A stretch of DNA of 64,000 bases from Streptomyces umbrinus (GCF_030817415.1 NZ_JAUSZI010000002.1:3596001-3660000); one strand, 5' to 3'; shown: positions 35,103-43,834, counted from the first letter of the stretch. The notes: a model not told the origin generated them from the letters alone. A program made the numbers and translations.

Positions 35103-36101
35103 ATGTTCCAGGCACTTTCCCGTATCGGCAGACGCCGGGCCCTGCAGGGTTCGGCCGGCGCCTTCGTGGCCTTCGGGCTGCTCCTGTGGTGGCTGCTGCC
35201 CCTGGGCAAGAGCTCACCGGGCGGGACGGTGTCCTTCAGTACGGGATCGGCGTCCGGCGTGTACCAGCTGTACGGGACGCTGCTGCAGGAGGCGCTCGCG
35301 AAGGACATGCCTCGTCTGAAGGTGGAGCTCGAAGGAAGCGTGGGCTCGCAGCAGAACGTGCAGCGGGTCGCCACCGGGCAGGCAGATTTCACCATCGCGG
35401 CCGCCGACGCGGTGGCGAAGTACAAGCGGGAGGGCGGCCGGGGCGCGGAACTGCTCCGCGGCTGCGCCCGGCTGTACGACGACTACGTGCACGTGATCGT
35501 CCCCCAGAGTTCCCCCGTGGAGACCATCGCGGAGCTGAAGGGCAAGCGGGTCGCGGTGGGGCCGCGCGGCTCCGGGGTGCGGCTGATCGCCGAGCATGTG
35601 CTGGAAGCGGCCGGCCTCGACCTGGACAAGGACATCCAGCCGGTGTCCGTCGGCATAGGAGACATGCCGAAGCTGCTCGAAACGAAGAAGATCGACGCCT
35701 TCTTCTGGTCCGGCGGGCTCCCGACGAAAGCCGTGAGCGACCTCTCGAACAGGTCCGACATCAGGCTGCTCCAGATCACCCCCGACCTCGTGGAGGAGCT
35801 GCACAAACAAGGGCAGGAAGCCGAGTACTACCGGTCCGCCGTCATGCCGGCTGATGCCTATCCCCGTGCCCAGTCCGGGGAGTCCGTACAGACGGTGGCG
35901 GTGGCGAACCTGCTGGTCACCCGGGCGGGAACGGACACGGAGCTGACCGAGGGGATGACCCGCACGGTGATCCACAGTCGCGACCGCATCGGCGAGAAGG
36001 TGCACGCGGCACAGCGTGTGGACCTGCGGACCGCCATCTACACCGATCCCCTGGACCTGGACGAGGGCGCGAGCCGCTATTACCGCTCGGTCAAGCCGTA
36101 G
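35103..36101 (+). CDS. TAXI-family solute-binding protein
   Basis: The 332-residue protein starts at ATG 35103 (AGGA eight nt upstream). A hydrophobic segment (AFVAFGLLLWWLLPLG, about 20-35) would anchor or export it, without a clear lipobox. The rest is a TAXI-type TRAP binding protein: VSFSTGSASGVYQLYGTLLQ, SVGSQQNVQRVATGQADF, VAVGPRGSGVRLIAEH, and FFWSGGLPTKAV. Members bind glutamate or other carboxylates. No TRAP membrane subunits are in the window. It is convergent with gluK, with a 66-nt gap. A role as ligand-sensing partner of the glutamate system is inference. Confidence 0.88.
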   Translation: MFQALSRIGRRRALQGSAGAFVAFGLLLWWLLPLGKSSPGGTVSFSTGSASGVYQLYGTLLQEALAKDMPRLKVELEGSVGSQQNVQRVATGQADFTIAAADAVAKYKREGGRGAELLRGCARLYDDYVHVIVPQSSPVETIAELKGKRVAVGPRGSGVRLIAEHVLEAAGLDLDKDIQPVSVGIGDMPKLLETKKIDAFFWSGGLPTKAVSDLSNRSDIRLLQITPDLVEELHKQGQEAEYYRSAVMPADAYPRAQSGESVQTVAVANLLVTRAGTDTELTEGMTRTVIHSRDRIGEKVHAAQRVDLRTAIYTDPLDLDEGASRYYRSVKP

Positions 36102-36167
36102 CGGTTCGTACGGCGGCAGGCCGGGGCGGTGGCACAGGCACGGCTCAGCACGGCTCGCGCGGCCGTT

Positions 36168-37571
36168 TCAGGATCCCGGCACCGTCCGCGGCACGCTCAC
36201 CGTCACCTTCAGGCCGTGCGGCTCGTGGTGCTCGTACGTGATGGCGCCGCCGCCCGCCGCAAGCAGGGCCCGGGAGATGGACAGGCCGAGGCCCGAGCCC
36301 TTGATGTTCTGGTGGCCGGGGCTGCGCCAGAAGCGGTCGCCGACGCGGGTGAGTTCCTCGTCGCTGAGTCCGGGACCGAGGTCGGTGACGACGATGGTCG
36401 AGACCTGGCCGTTGGAGGCCACCTCGACCTCGACGGACTCTCCTTCGGGGGTGAACTTCAGCGCGTTGTCGATCACCGCGTCCAGGGCGCTGGAGAGCGC
36501 GACGGGGTCGGCCCAGGCAGTCGTGGCGGGGCAGGTCCCGACGAGTCGTACACCCTTGTCGTCGGCGACCGGCGACCAGGACGCCACGCGCTCGGCGGTC
36601 AGCTCGCCGATGTCGGTGAGCCGCAGGTCCGCCTCGGCGTGTTCGGCGAGGGCGAGGTCCAGGAGGTCGTCCAGGACCTGGGCGAGGCGCTTGCCCTCGG
36701 TGCGGACGGAGGCGATCTCCTCGTTGCCCTCGGGGAGTTCCAGGGCGAGCAGCTCGATGCGCAGCAGCAGGGCGGACAGCGGGTTGCGCAGTTGGTGCGA
36801 GGCGTCGGCGACGAAGGCGCGCTGCTGTTCCAGCACGTCCTCGACGTTGTCGGCCATCTCGTTGAACGACCGGGCCAGGCGTCTGAGTTCCGGCGGCCCT
36901 CCCGCGGCCGCGACACGGGACTTCAGGCGGCCGGTCGCGATGTCGTGGGTGGTGGCGTCGAGGACGCGTACGGGTCGCAGTACCCAGCCGGTCAGGCGCA
37001 GCGCGGCACTGAGCGCGAGGAGCATCGCGGCGATCTCTCCGACGCCGATGACCAGCCAGCCGCGCAGGATCTTCGAGCGCATCTGCCCGGTGGGCGAGTC
37101 GGTGACCACGACGGCGATGACGTCACCGTCCCGGATGACGGGGGACGCCACGACGAGACGGTCCCGTTGCCACGGCCAGACCTGTGCGGGGTCGTGGCTG
37201 CGGCGGCTCTGAAAGGCCTCGTCGAAGGCGTCGCGGGCCTCGCCCTTCACGGGGATGTACCAGTCCACGGGCGCCTTGGCCATGATGGTGTCGCGGTAGA
37301 ACACGCCGACCTTGATGCCGTACAGCCCGTTGTACTTGATGAGTTCCCTGCCGAGCGTGTTGAGGCGCTCGTCCGAGGACTCGACCCGGGACCCCTTCGG
37401 CGGGTCGGTGACGAACTGTGCGAGGGACGCGAAACGGGCCGTGTCGTCGATCCGGTCGACGACCACCTTCTGCTGCTGGGCGGCCGCCAGGCTGACGGCG
37501 AGGGGGACGCCGAGGGCGAGCAGTACGGCCGCCATCAGGACGATGAGCAGCGGGAGGAGACGTGCGCGCAC
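36168..37571 (-). CDS. gluK: Sensor histidine kinase of glutamate two-component system
   Basis: A 467-residue membrane kinase. The N-terminal TM1 is at residues 8-30, then a roughly 140-residue extracellular sensor region, TM2 about 172-195, a HAMP linker (RPVRVLDATTHDIATGRL), HisKA with the phospho-acceptor His in DASHQLRNPLSAL (about residue 260), and the HATPase domain: N-box VIDNALKFTPEG, G1 DLGPGLSDEE, G2 GSGLGLSISRAL. It starts 9 nt after gluR, to which it is coupled. In S. coelicolor the equivalent pair senses extracellular glutamate and controls gluABCD; the name is based on this synteny. Confidence 0.92.
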   Translation of the reverse strand: MRARLLPLLIVLMAAVLLALGVPLAVSLAAAQQQKVVVDRIDDTARFASLAQFVTDPPKGSRVESSDERLNTLGRELIKYNGLYGIKVGVFYRDTIMAKAPVDWYIPVKGEARDAFDEAFQSRRSHDPAQVWPWQRDRLVVASPVIRDGDVIAVVVTDSPTGQMRSKILRGWLVIGVGEIAAMLLALSAALRLTGWVLRPVRVLDATTHDIATGRLKSRVAAAGGPPELRRLARSFNEMADNVEDVLEQQRAFVADASHQLRNPLSALLLRIELLALELPEGNEEIASVRTEGKRLAQVLDDLLDLALAEHAEADLRLTDIGELTAERVASWSPVADDKGVRLVGTCPATTAWADPVALSSALDAVIDNALKFTPEGESVEVEVASNGQVSTIVVTDLGPGLSDEELTRVGDRFWRSPGHQNIKGSGLGLSISRALLAAGGGAITYEHHEPHGLKVTVSVPRTVPGS

Positions 37572-37580
37572 CTGGCCCCG

Positions 37581-38267
37581 CTACGCGGCGGGCGCGACGA
37601 GCCGGTACCCGACGCCGCGCACGGTCTCGATCAGGGCCGGCATGCGCAGCTTGGAGCGCAGCGACGCGACGTGCACCTCCAGGGTGCGGCCGGTCCCCTC
37701 CCAACTGGTGCGCCAGACCTCGCTGATGATCTGTTCCCGCCGGAACACCACACCGGGACGCTGGGCGAGGAGCGCGAGAAGGTCGAACTCCTTGCGGGTC
37801 AGTTGTACAACCGAACCATCCACGCTGACCTGACGGGTGGGCAGTTCGATCCGTACGGGGCCCAGGTTCAGTGCGGTCTCGCCGGGGGCCGCGGTCTCGT
37901 CGGCGACGTTGCGCCGGCTGACGGCGTGGATACGGGCGAGGAGTTCCCCCGTGTCGTACGGCTTCACCACGTAGTCGTCGGCGCCGAGGTTGAGGCCGTG
38001 GATCCGGGAGCGCACGTCTGCGCGCGCGGTGACCATGATCACGGGGATGCTGGTGCGCTTGCGGATCTTGCCGCAGACCTCGTAGCCGTCCTGGTCGGGC
38101 AGGCCGAGGTCGAGGAGCACCACTCCGAAGCCGGCGCCTTCGGGAACGAGCGCCTGGAGGGCCTCCTCGCCACTGCGGGCGTGGGTGACGTCGAAGCCGT
38201 GACGTGCGAGAACCGCGGACAGAGCGGCGGCCACGTGGTTGTCGTCCTCGACGAGGAGCAGTCTCAT
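37581..38267 (-). CDS. gluR: Response regulator, OmpR/PhoB type, of glutamate system
   Basis: A 228-residue protein from ATG 38267 (AAGGGGG upstream). The receiver domain (about 1-115) has the acidic pair in LVEDD (residues 6-9), the phosphorylatable Asp in VLLDLGLPDQDGY (about residue 52) and the Lys in VVKPY. The winged-helix domain (TALNLGPVRIELPTRQV to VRGVGYRLV) shows the OmpR signature SLRSKLRMPALIETVRGVGY. It is divergent from gluA over a 280-bp region, where it should bind. Its operator has not been defined here; a palindrome lies 49 nt upstream. Confidence 0.93.
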   Translation of the reverse strand: MRLLLVEDDNHVAAALSAVLARHGFDVTHARSGEEALQALVPEGAGFGVVLLDLGLPDQDGYEVCGKIRKRTSIPVIMVTARADVRSRIHGLNLGADDYVVKPYDTGELLARIHAVSRRNVADETAAPGETALNLGPVRIELPTRQVSVDGSVVQLTRKEFDLLALLAQRPGVVFRREQIISEVWRTSWEGTGRTLEVHVASLRSKLRMPALIETVRGVGYRLVAPAA

Positions 38268-38315
38268 CCCGGCCCCCTTCGGTTCATCGGTCGTACGTTT
38301 TCGGTGGATAGACGT

Positions 38316-38333
38316 GGGCACGCGCGCGTGCCC
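38316..38333. promoter_or_regulatory. 18-bp perfect palindrome in gluR-gluA region
   Basis: GGGCACGCGCGCGTGCCC is self-complementary and lies 49 nt upstream of gluR and 215 nt upstream of gluA. It could be a regulator site or a hairpin in the gluR leader. Its GC-alternating core could also be chance in this genome. Confidence 0.4.
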
Positions 38334-38547
38334 CCTGGAAGTCAGTCCGATGACGCTGACGGCGTCAAGTACGTTCGGGGCGCGGCCGACTTCCGTTACG
38401 CAGCCGGTACGTGCCCGCCGCGGCCTTCACGAAGAGTGTCCGGTTGCTACCAGATCGTTATGCTCAATTTCCCCTCAGATGTAATGACGCTGGTCGTGCG
38501 GCATCACTACTGTCCTCCGCAACCGAGGAGGACGGAGCAAGAGGCCG

Positions 38548-39324
38548 ATGACCGAAGTATCGGTGACCAAGGACGCCGTACCCGCGGCCGACGATCTGGT
38601 CGTACTGAAGAACGTCAACAAGCACTTCGGTGCGTTGCACGTACTCCAGGACATCGACCTGACGATCGCGCGTGGTGAGGTCGTCGTGGTCATCGGGCCC
38701 TCCGGGTCCGGAAAGTCCACCCTGTGCCGCGCCATCAATCGCCTGGAGATGATCGACTCGGGAGACATCTCGATCGACGGCAAGCCGCTGCCCGAGGAGG
38801 GCAAGGAACTGGCCCGGCTGCGGGCCGATGTCGGCATGGTCTTCCAGTCCTTCAACCTCTTCGCGCACAAGACGGTGCTCGAGAACGTGATGCTGGGACA
38901 GCTCAAGGTCCGTAAGGCGGACAAGAAGGCCGCGGAGGAGAAGGCCCGCGGGCTGCTCGACCGGGTGGGTGTCGCCACGCAGGCGGACAAGTACCCCGCC
39001 CAGCTCTCCGGCGGCCAGCAGCAGCGTGTCGCGATCGCGCGGGCGCTGGCGATGGACCCCAAGGTCATGCTCTTCGACGAGCCGACGTCGGCTCTCGACC
39101 CGGAGATGATCAACGAGGTCCTGGAAGTCATGCAGCAGCTTGCGCGTGACGGGATGACGATGGTTGTAGTCACACACGAGATGGGTTTCGCCCGTTCGGC
39201 CGCCAACCGCGTCGTCTTCATGGCGGACGGACGCATCGTCGAAGAGGCTGTGCCGGACCAGTTCTTCAGCAACCCCCGCAGCGACCGGGCGAAGGACTTC
39301 CTGTCGAAGATCCTGCACCACTGA
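38548..39324 (+). CDS. gluA: Glutamate ABC transporter, ATP-binding protein
   Basis: A 258-residue ABC ATPase of the polar amino-acid family. Walker A is GPSGSGKST (50-58), the Q-loop [19 protein letters not shown], the signature [15 protein letters not shown], Walker [15 protein letters not shown] and the H-switch [12 protein letters not shown]. It starts at ATG 38548 with GGAGCAAGAGG in the leader. gluA heads the gluABCD operon. It energises uptake of glutamate (also perhaps aspartate) across the membrane. Confidence 0.95.
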   Translation: MTEVSVTKDAVPAADDLVVLKNVNKHFGALHVLQDIDLTIARGEVVVVIGPSGSGKSTLCRAINRLEMIDSGDISIDGKPLPEEGKELARLRADVGMVFQSFNLFAHKTVLENVMLGQLKVRKADKKAAEEKARGLLDRVGVATQADKYPAQLSGGQQQRVAIARALAMDPKVMLFDEPTSALDPEMINEVLEVMQQLARDGMTMVVVTHEMGFARSAANRVVFMADGRIVEEAVPDQFFSNPRSDRAKDFLSKILHH

Positions 39325-39384
39325 CGGCCTGCGTCACCCGCCACCGACGGATCGCACATCTTCACCACTCAAAGGATGTTCACC

Positions 39385-40230
39385 ATGAAGCTCCGCAAGG
39401 TCACCGCCGCCTCGGCCGCCGTCCTCGCACTCGCCCTCACTGCCACCGCGTGCGGCTCGGACGACAAGGACAGCGACAGCGCCGACACCGGCTCCGGCGG
39501 CAGCAAGAAGATCACCATCGGCATCAAGTTCGATCAGCCCGGCATCGGCCAGAAAACGCCGCAGGGCTACGAGGGCTTCGATGTCGACGTCGCGACGTAC
39601 GTCGCCAAGCAGCTCGGCTACAGCGCGAACCAGATCCAGTGGAAGGAAGCGAAGAGCGCCGACCGCGAGACCATGCTCCAGCGTGGTGACGTCGACTTCA
39701 TCGCCGCCTCCTACTCGATCAACGACGAGCGCGCCGCGAAGGTCGACTTCGCCGGTCCGTACCTCCTGGCCCACCAGGACGTCCTGATCCGCGCCGACGA
39801 CGACTCGATCAAGACGCCGAAGGACCTCAACAGCAAGAAGCTGTGTTCGGTGACGGGCTCCACCTCGGCGCAGAACGTCAAGGACAAGCTCGCCCCCAAG
39901 GCCCAGCTGCAGCAGTACCCGGCGTACTCGGCGTGCCTGTCCGGTCTGCAGAGCGGCGCCATCGACGCGCTGACCACGGACGACTCGATCCTCGCCGGCT
40001 ACGCCGCGCAGGCGAACTTCAAGGGCAAGTTCAAGCTCGGCGGCTTCAAGATGACCAACGAGAACTACGGCATCGGCGTCAAGAAGGGCAGCGACCTCAA
40101 GGCCAAGATCGACACGGCTCTCGAGAAGATGGTCGCCGACGGCGCGTGGGAGAAGGCCGTGACGGCCAACTTCGGCCCGGCGAACTACAAGAACGAGCCC
40201 GCCCCGAAGATCGGCAACATCGTCAAGTGA
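39385..40230 (+). CDS. gluB: Glutamate ABC transporter, binding lipoprotein
   Basis: A 281-residue lipoprotein from ATG 39385 (AAAGGA eight nt upstream; an ATG three codons before lacks spacing). Signal: basic MKLRKV, hydrophobic core, lipobox ALTATACG. The SBP_bac_3 domain starts at ITIGIKFDQPGIGQKTPQGY, with GFDVDVATYVAKQLG, RGDVDFIAASYSINDERAAK and SVTGSTSAQNVKDK as fold signatures; a typical Arg that holds the amino-acid carboxylate is in INDERAAKVDF. It delivers glutamate to GluCD. Confidence 0.95.
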   Translation: MKLRKVTAASAAVLALALTATACGSDDKDSDSADTGSGGSKKITIGIKFDQPGIGQKTPQGYEGFDVDVATYVAKQLGYSANQIQWKEAKSADRETMLQRGDVDFIAASYSINDERAAKVDFAGPYLLAHQDVLIRADDDSIKTPKDLNSKKLCSVTGSTSAQNVKDKLAPKAQLQQYPAYSACLSGLQSGAIDALTTDDSILAGYAAQANFKGKFKLGGFKMTNENYGIGVKKGSDLKAKIDTALEKMVADGAWEKAVTANFGPANYKNEPAPKIGNIVK

Positions 40231-40242
40231 AGCGGGACCTGA

Positions 40243-40284
40243 CCTGACAGGTGCGCCGTCCTCCGGGGCGGCGCACCTGTCAGG
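40243..40284 (+). terminator. Intercistronic hairpin between gluB and gluC
   Basis: A perfect 16-bp stem (CCTGACAGGTGCGCCG with its complement) and 10-nt loop lie 13 nt after gluB and 36 nt before gluC. In importer operons such hairpins cause partial termination or stabilise the upstream message so that the binding protein is made in excess over the permeases. Confidence 0.85.
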
Positions 40285-40319
40285 AAGGCCCCTCCCCACA
40301 CGCGGAAGCGCGGGAGATC

Positions 40320-40985
40320 GTGTTCGACTTTCTTGAAGGTTACGACCTGTGGGAAGCCTTCTGGACGACGGTGCAACTCACCGTCCTCTCCGCCGTCGGC
40401 TCCCTGATCTGGGGAACCATGCTGGCCGCCATGCGGGTCGGTCCGGTGCCTCTCATGCGCGGTTTCGGTACCGCCTACGTCAACATCGTGCGGAACATCC
40501 CGCTCACCGTGATCATCCTGTTCACCTCGCTCGGCCTCAACCAGACGTTCGAGGTCACGCTCGGCTCGGACCAGATCAACACCACCAACTTCCGGCTCGC
40601 GGTGCTCGGTCTGATCGTCTACACCTCGGCGTTCGTCTGTGAGGCGCTGCGGTCCGGCATCAACACGGTGCCCGTCGGCCAGGCCGAGGCGGCGCGTGCC
40701 ATCGGCCTGAACTTCACGCAGGTGCTGACGCTGGTCGTGCTGCCGCAGGCGTTCCGTTCGGTCGTCGGTCCCCTGGCGAACGTCCTGATCGCGTTGACGA
40801 AGAACACCACGGTGGCCGCCGCGATCGGTGTCGCCGAGGCGGCGACGCTGATGAAGGAGATGATCGAGAACGAGGCACAGCTCGTCCTGATCTCCGCGGT
40901 CTTCGCGTTCGGATTCGTGTGTCTGACGCTGCCGACCGGGCTGATCCTCGGCTGGGTGAGCAAGAAGGTGGCGGTGAAGCGATGA
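40320..40985 (+). CDS. gluC: Glutamate ABC transporter permease
   Basis: A 221-residue membrane permease taken from GTG 40320 (GGGAG three nt upstream); MFDFLEGYDLWEAFWTT is the usual beginning. It has about five TM segments and the HisM/GlnP-like permease loop EAARAIGLNFTQVLTLVVLPQAFR. Its stop overlaps the gluD start in ATGA, so translation of the two is coupled and a heterodimer GluCD is expected. Confidence 0.93.
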   Translation: MFDFLEGYDLWEAFWTTVQLTVLSAVGSLIWGTMLAAMRVGPVPLMRGFGTAYVNIVRNIPLTVIILFTSLGLNQTFEVTLGSDQINTTNFRLAVLGLIVYTSAFVCEALRSGINTVPVGQAEAARAIGLNFTQVLTLVVLPQAFRSVVGPLANVLIALTKNTTVAAAIGVAEAATLMKEMIENEAQLVLISAVFAFGFVCLTLPTGLILGWVSKKVAVKR

Positions 40986-41896
40986 GCTCGGTCCTCTATG
41001 ACGCCCAGGGCCCACGGGCCAAACGGCGGAACGTCATTTTCTCCGTGGTGTTCATCGCCGCCCTCGCCGCGGTGCTGTGGTGGATGTACGACATGCTGGA
41101 GGAGAAGGGCCAGCTGGAGTGGGTGCTCTGGAAGCCCTTCTTCACCGGAACCGAAGCCTGGAGCACATACCTCTGGCCGGGTCTTCAGAACACGCTCAAG
41201 GCCGCGGCACTCGCCATGGTCATCGCGTTGCCGCTCGGTGCGGTCCTGGGTATCGCCCGACTGTCCGAACACGCCTGGGTGCGTGTCCCGGCCGGCGTCG
41301 TGGTGGAGTTTTTCCGGGCCATCCCGGTGCTGGTTCTCATGATCTTCGGCCTAGCCCTGTTCTCCGAGTACACGAACGTCAACACGGACGACCGTCCCCT
41401 GTACGCCGTCGTCACCGGCCTGGTTCTCTACAACTCCTCGGTCCTCGCGGAGATCGTCCGGGCAGGCATCCTGTCGCTGCCCAGGGGACAGGCCGAGGCC
41501 GCGCTGGCTGTCGGACTGCGCAAGAACCAGGTCATGCGGTTCATCCTGCTGCCCCAGGCGGTCACGGCGATGCTGCCGGCGATCGTCAGTCAGCTCGTGG
41601 TGATCGTGAAGGACACGGCGATCGGCGGTGCGGTCCTCACCTTCCCCGACCTGATGGCCGCCGTCAGCCCAATGAGCGCCTACTACGGCGCGAACGTGAT
41701 CGCCAGCTTCACGATCGTCGCTGTGATCTACATCCTGATCAACTTCGCCCTCACCACCTTCGCCAGCTGGCTGGAGGGCAGGCTGCGCCGCGGCAAGAAG
41801 TCCACCGGCGCGGTCCTCGGAGTGGACGCGGTCGACGAGCTCAGCGCACCCGGCGACCACGTGGACGTCACCCACGAGGTCGAGAAGGGTCCGTGA
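40982..41896 (+). CDS. gluD: Glutamate ABC transporter permease
   Basis: A 304-residue permease starting at the ATG that overlaps the gluC stop by 4 nt. It has an N-terminal TM (IFSVVFIAALAAVLWWMYDM), then the permease core with NTLKAAALAMVIALPLGA, FFRAIPVLVLMIFGLA and the EAA loop AEAALAVGLRKNQVMRFILLPQA. The charged C-terminal 50 residues (RRGKKSTGAVLGVDAVDEL) are cytoplasmic. It is followed by a terminator hairpin that closes the operon. Confidence 0.94.
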   Translation: MSSVLYDAQGPRAKRRNVIFSVVFIAALAAVLWWMYDMLEEKGQLEWVLWKPFFTGTEAWSTYLWPGLQNTLKAAALAMVIALPLGAVLGIARLSEHAWVRVPAGVVVEFFRAIPVLVLMIFGLALFSEYTNVNTDDRPLYAVVTGLVLYNSSVLAEIVRAGILSLPRGQAEAALAVGLRKNQVMRFILLPQAVTAMLPAIVSQLVVIVKDTAIGGAVLTFPDLMAAVSPMSAYYGANVIASFTIVAVIYILINFALTTFASWLEGRLRRGKKSTGAVLGVDAVDELSAPGDHVDVTHEVEKGP

Positions 41897-41937
41897 ACGG
41901 CCCGCACACACCGAAGAACTGACGAGATGTGAGCAAC

Positions 41938-41969
41938 CGGAGGCAGTGGCATGATCGCCACTGCCTCCG
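41938..41969 (+). terminator. Terminator of the gluABCD operon
   Basis: A 13-bp perfect stem CGGAGGCAGTGGC / GCCACTGCCTCCG with a 6-nt loop, 41 nt after the gluD stop, followed by TCACTTG. Confidence 0.85.
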
Positions 41970-42086
41970 TCACTTGACGCAAGCACCGGCAATGGGTTGC
42001 ATACGTTCTGTGATCGTGCACCCCGCTCCACCTGCCTCTCCCGGTAAGACACTCGGCACACCTCTCCGGGCAGGGGGCGCCGCGTC

Positions 42087-43682
42087 GTGGACCCGGTGAT
42101 CATCGTCGGAGCGGGGCCCGTCGGACTCACGCTCGCCCTGGCGCTGGCCCGCCAGGAGGTCCCGTCCATCGTTCTGGACGAGGGTCCCGGCAAGGACGAA
42201 CAGAGGCTCGCGCGGACCGTCGTACTGCGTGAGGACACCACCGCGCTGATCGAGCGGCTGACAGGGTTCCCCCTGGCCGAGGCCGGTTTCCGTTGGGCCG
42301 GATGGCGGTCGATGCGGCGCAAGCAGGTGATGCGGCAGATCGCGTTCGGCGACGACGAGCCCGCACCGCTGCACGTCCCCCAGCACGTACTGACCGCCGC
42401 GCTCAGGGCCGCGATCGCGACCGAGCGCCTGGTCAAGGTCGCCGTGGACAGCCGCCTCGACTCGATCGAGCAGGAGACCTCGGGCGTCACGGCGCACACC
42501 CGCGAGCCCAAGGGCACCTGGTGGCGCGGCAGCTATCTGATCGGCTGCGACGGACCGCGATCGACGGTGCGCAAGCTCCAGGACATCCGCTTCCCGGGAC
42601 GTACCGCCGTCGAGCGGCACGCCGTCGCCGCGCTGCGTACGGAACTTCCGTGGCCCGGTGAGGCGTTGTTGCACCGGATGCCGCCGTGGCGGACATCGGG
42701 CCCCTCGGCCGGGGAGGTGACCGCACGTCCGCTCGCCGACGACGTGTGGCGTCTGGACTGGCTGCTGCCGCCGGGCAAGGACCTGGTCACACCGGACCTG
42801 CTGGTGGCCCGCGTCCGCGAGACCCTCGCGGGCTGGAGCGGGGGCACCACACCCCCGTACGAGCTGCTGGACACCGGAGTCCACACGGTGCATCACCGGC
42901 TGGCGCGCCGGTGGCGGGCCGGCCGTGTCTTCCTGGCCGGGGACGCCGCGCATCTGCTCGGTGCGCTCGGTACGCAGGGTCTCGACGACGGCCTGCGGGA
43001 CGCCGACAACCTCGCGTGGAAGCTGTCCCTCGCCTGGCACCACGGCCCGCACGAGGCGCTGCTCGACAGTTACCAGGTGGAGCGGCGCGCGGTCGTCGCC
43101 GCCCGCCTGCGTGCCGCGGACCAGGCGCTGCCGATACTGCGTGCCGGAGGCCTGCGCTCCGCGGTGCCCGGGTCGGCCCGCGGCCATGACTCGCTGCTCA
43201 CCGACGGTCATCTGGGGCGCGGCCAGCTGGGCGCGCCGGGAGCGTACGCCGATTCGCCTCTCGCGCCTCCACGCGCCGAGTCGTCGGCCGAGGTCGGCAC
43301 GGAGGTGGGCGATCAGGTCGCCGATGTACGGGTGACTGCGGAGGACGGTTCCTTCGTACGGCTGCGGGACAGGCTGGGCCACGGGGCGCTGCTGGTCCTG
43401 CTGATCGCGCCGGGGACCGGGGTGTGGGAGCGCAAGCACTGGGTGACTGCCGGGATCATGCCGCGTCTCGCGGCCGCCGTGACCGCGCTGCCGCACCACG
43501 CCGAGCTGCTGGTCGCCGAGAGCTATCCGGGTGCGGCGGCGCACACGGTGCTGCTGATCCGCCCGGACGGGCACCTGGTCACAGCGCTCAGCGGGGTGCG
43601 CCCGGCGGATCTGTACGAGGCGGCGGAGGCGGCTCTGGGCGGCCCCCGGGCCACGGCGGAGGCCGCGGCGGGGACGTCCTGA
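42087..43682 (+). CDS. FAD-dependent aromatic-hydroxylase-type monooxygenase
   Basis: A 531-residue flavoprotein monooxygenase of the PHBH/UbiH class. The Rossmann motif GAGPVGLTLALALAR starts at residue 8, the DG motif is YLIGCDGPRSTVRKL (150-165), and the GD motif is VFLAGDAAHLLGALGTQGLDDGL. The C-terminal domain is thioredoxin-like (DRLGHGALLVLLIAPGT). The enzyme uses NAD(P)H and O2 to hydroxylate an aromatic or polyketide-like substrate, but no biosynthetic partners are nearby. GTG 42087 is preceded by CAGGGGGCG at a long spacing. It has its own promoter region after the glu terminator. Confidence 0.88.
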   Translation: MDPVIIVGAGPVGLTLALALARQEVPSIVLDEGPGKDEQRLARTVVLREDTTALIERLTGFPLAEAGFRWAGWRSMRRKQVMRQIAFGDDEPAPLHVPQHVLTAALRAAIATERLVKVAVDSRLDSIEQETSGVTAHTREPKGTWWRGSYLIGCDGPRSTVRKLQDIRFPGRTAVERHAVAALRTELPWPGEALLHRMPPWRTSGPSAGEVTARPLADDVWRLDWLLPPGKDLVTPDLLVARVRETLAGWSGGTTPPYELLDTGVHTVHHRLARRWRAGRVFLAGDAAHLLGALGTQGLDDGLRDADNLAWKLSLAWHHGPHEALLDSYQVERRAVVAARLRAADQALPILRAGGLRSAVPGSARGHDSLLTDGHLGRGQLGAPGAYADSPLAPPRAESSAEVGTEVGDQVADVRVTAEDGSFVRLRDRLGHGALLVLLIAPGTGVWERKHWVTAGIMPRLAAAVTALPHHAELLVAESYPGAAAHTVLLIRPDGHLVTALSGVRPADLYEAAEAALGGPRATAEAAAGTS

Positions 43683-43747
43683 GCGCGCTCTGTCCAGTCG
43701 GTGACACTGAGTTGACCGGTCCGGACCGTCATGGTGTACTCCGGATC

Positions 43748-43834
43748 GTGACCGACACCTGTGTGCGCCTGTGGCGGAGGGTCCATATGGACCTCGTCCG
43801 CTATGCGGGCTGCGTGTGTCGCCCGTCCTGCTGA
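43748..43834 (+). CDS. Cys-rich leader peptide upstream of cysteine dioxygenase gene
   Basis: A 28-codon open frame from GTG 43748 ends at TGA 43832-43834, 79 nt before the cysteine dioxygenase start. It has four Cys codons (positions 5, 22, 24 and 28; last part YAGCVCRPSC) and the HMDLVRYAG core. Actinobacterial leader peptides of the R-x-H-[VM]-D-L-x-R type with C-terminal Cys codons precede sulfur-metabolism genes and sense cysteinyl-tRNA supply. The leader should stall when cysteine is scarce, changing expression of the oxidising enzyme downstream. A weak ribosome site and the small size limit certainty. Confidence 0.72.
   Translation: MTDTCVRLWRRVHMDLVRYAGCVCRPSC

Noticed and set aside
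36129..38678. Plus-strand open frame opposite gluK and gluR
   Set aside because: Antisense of two-component system genes with clear family motifs.
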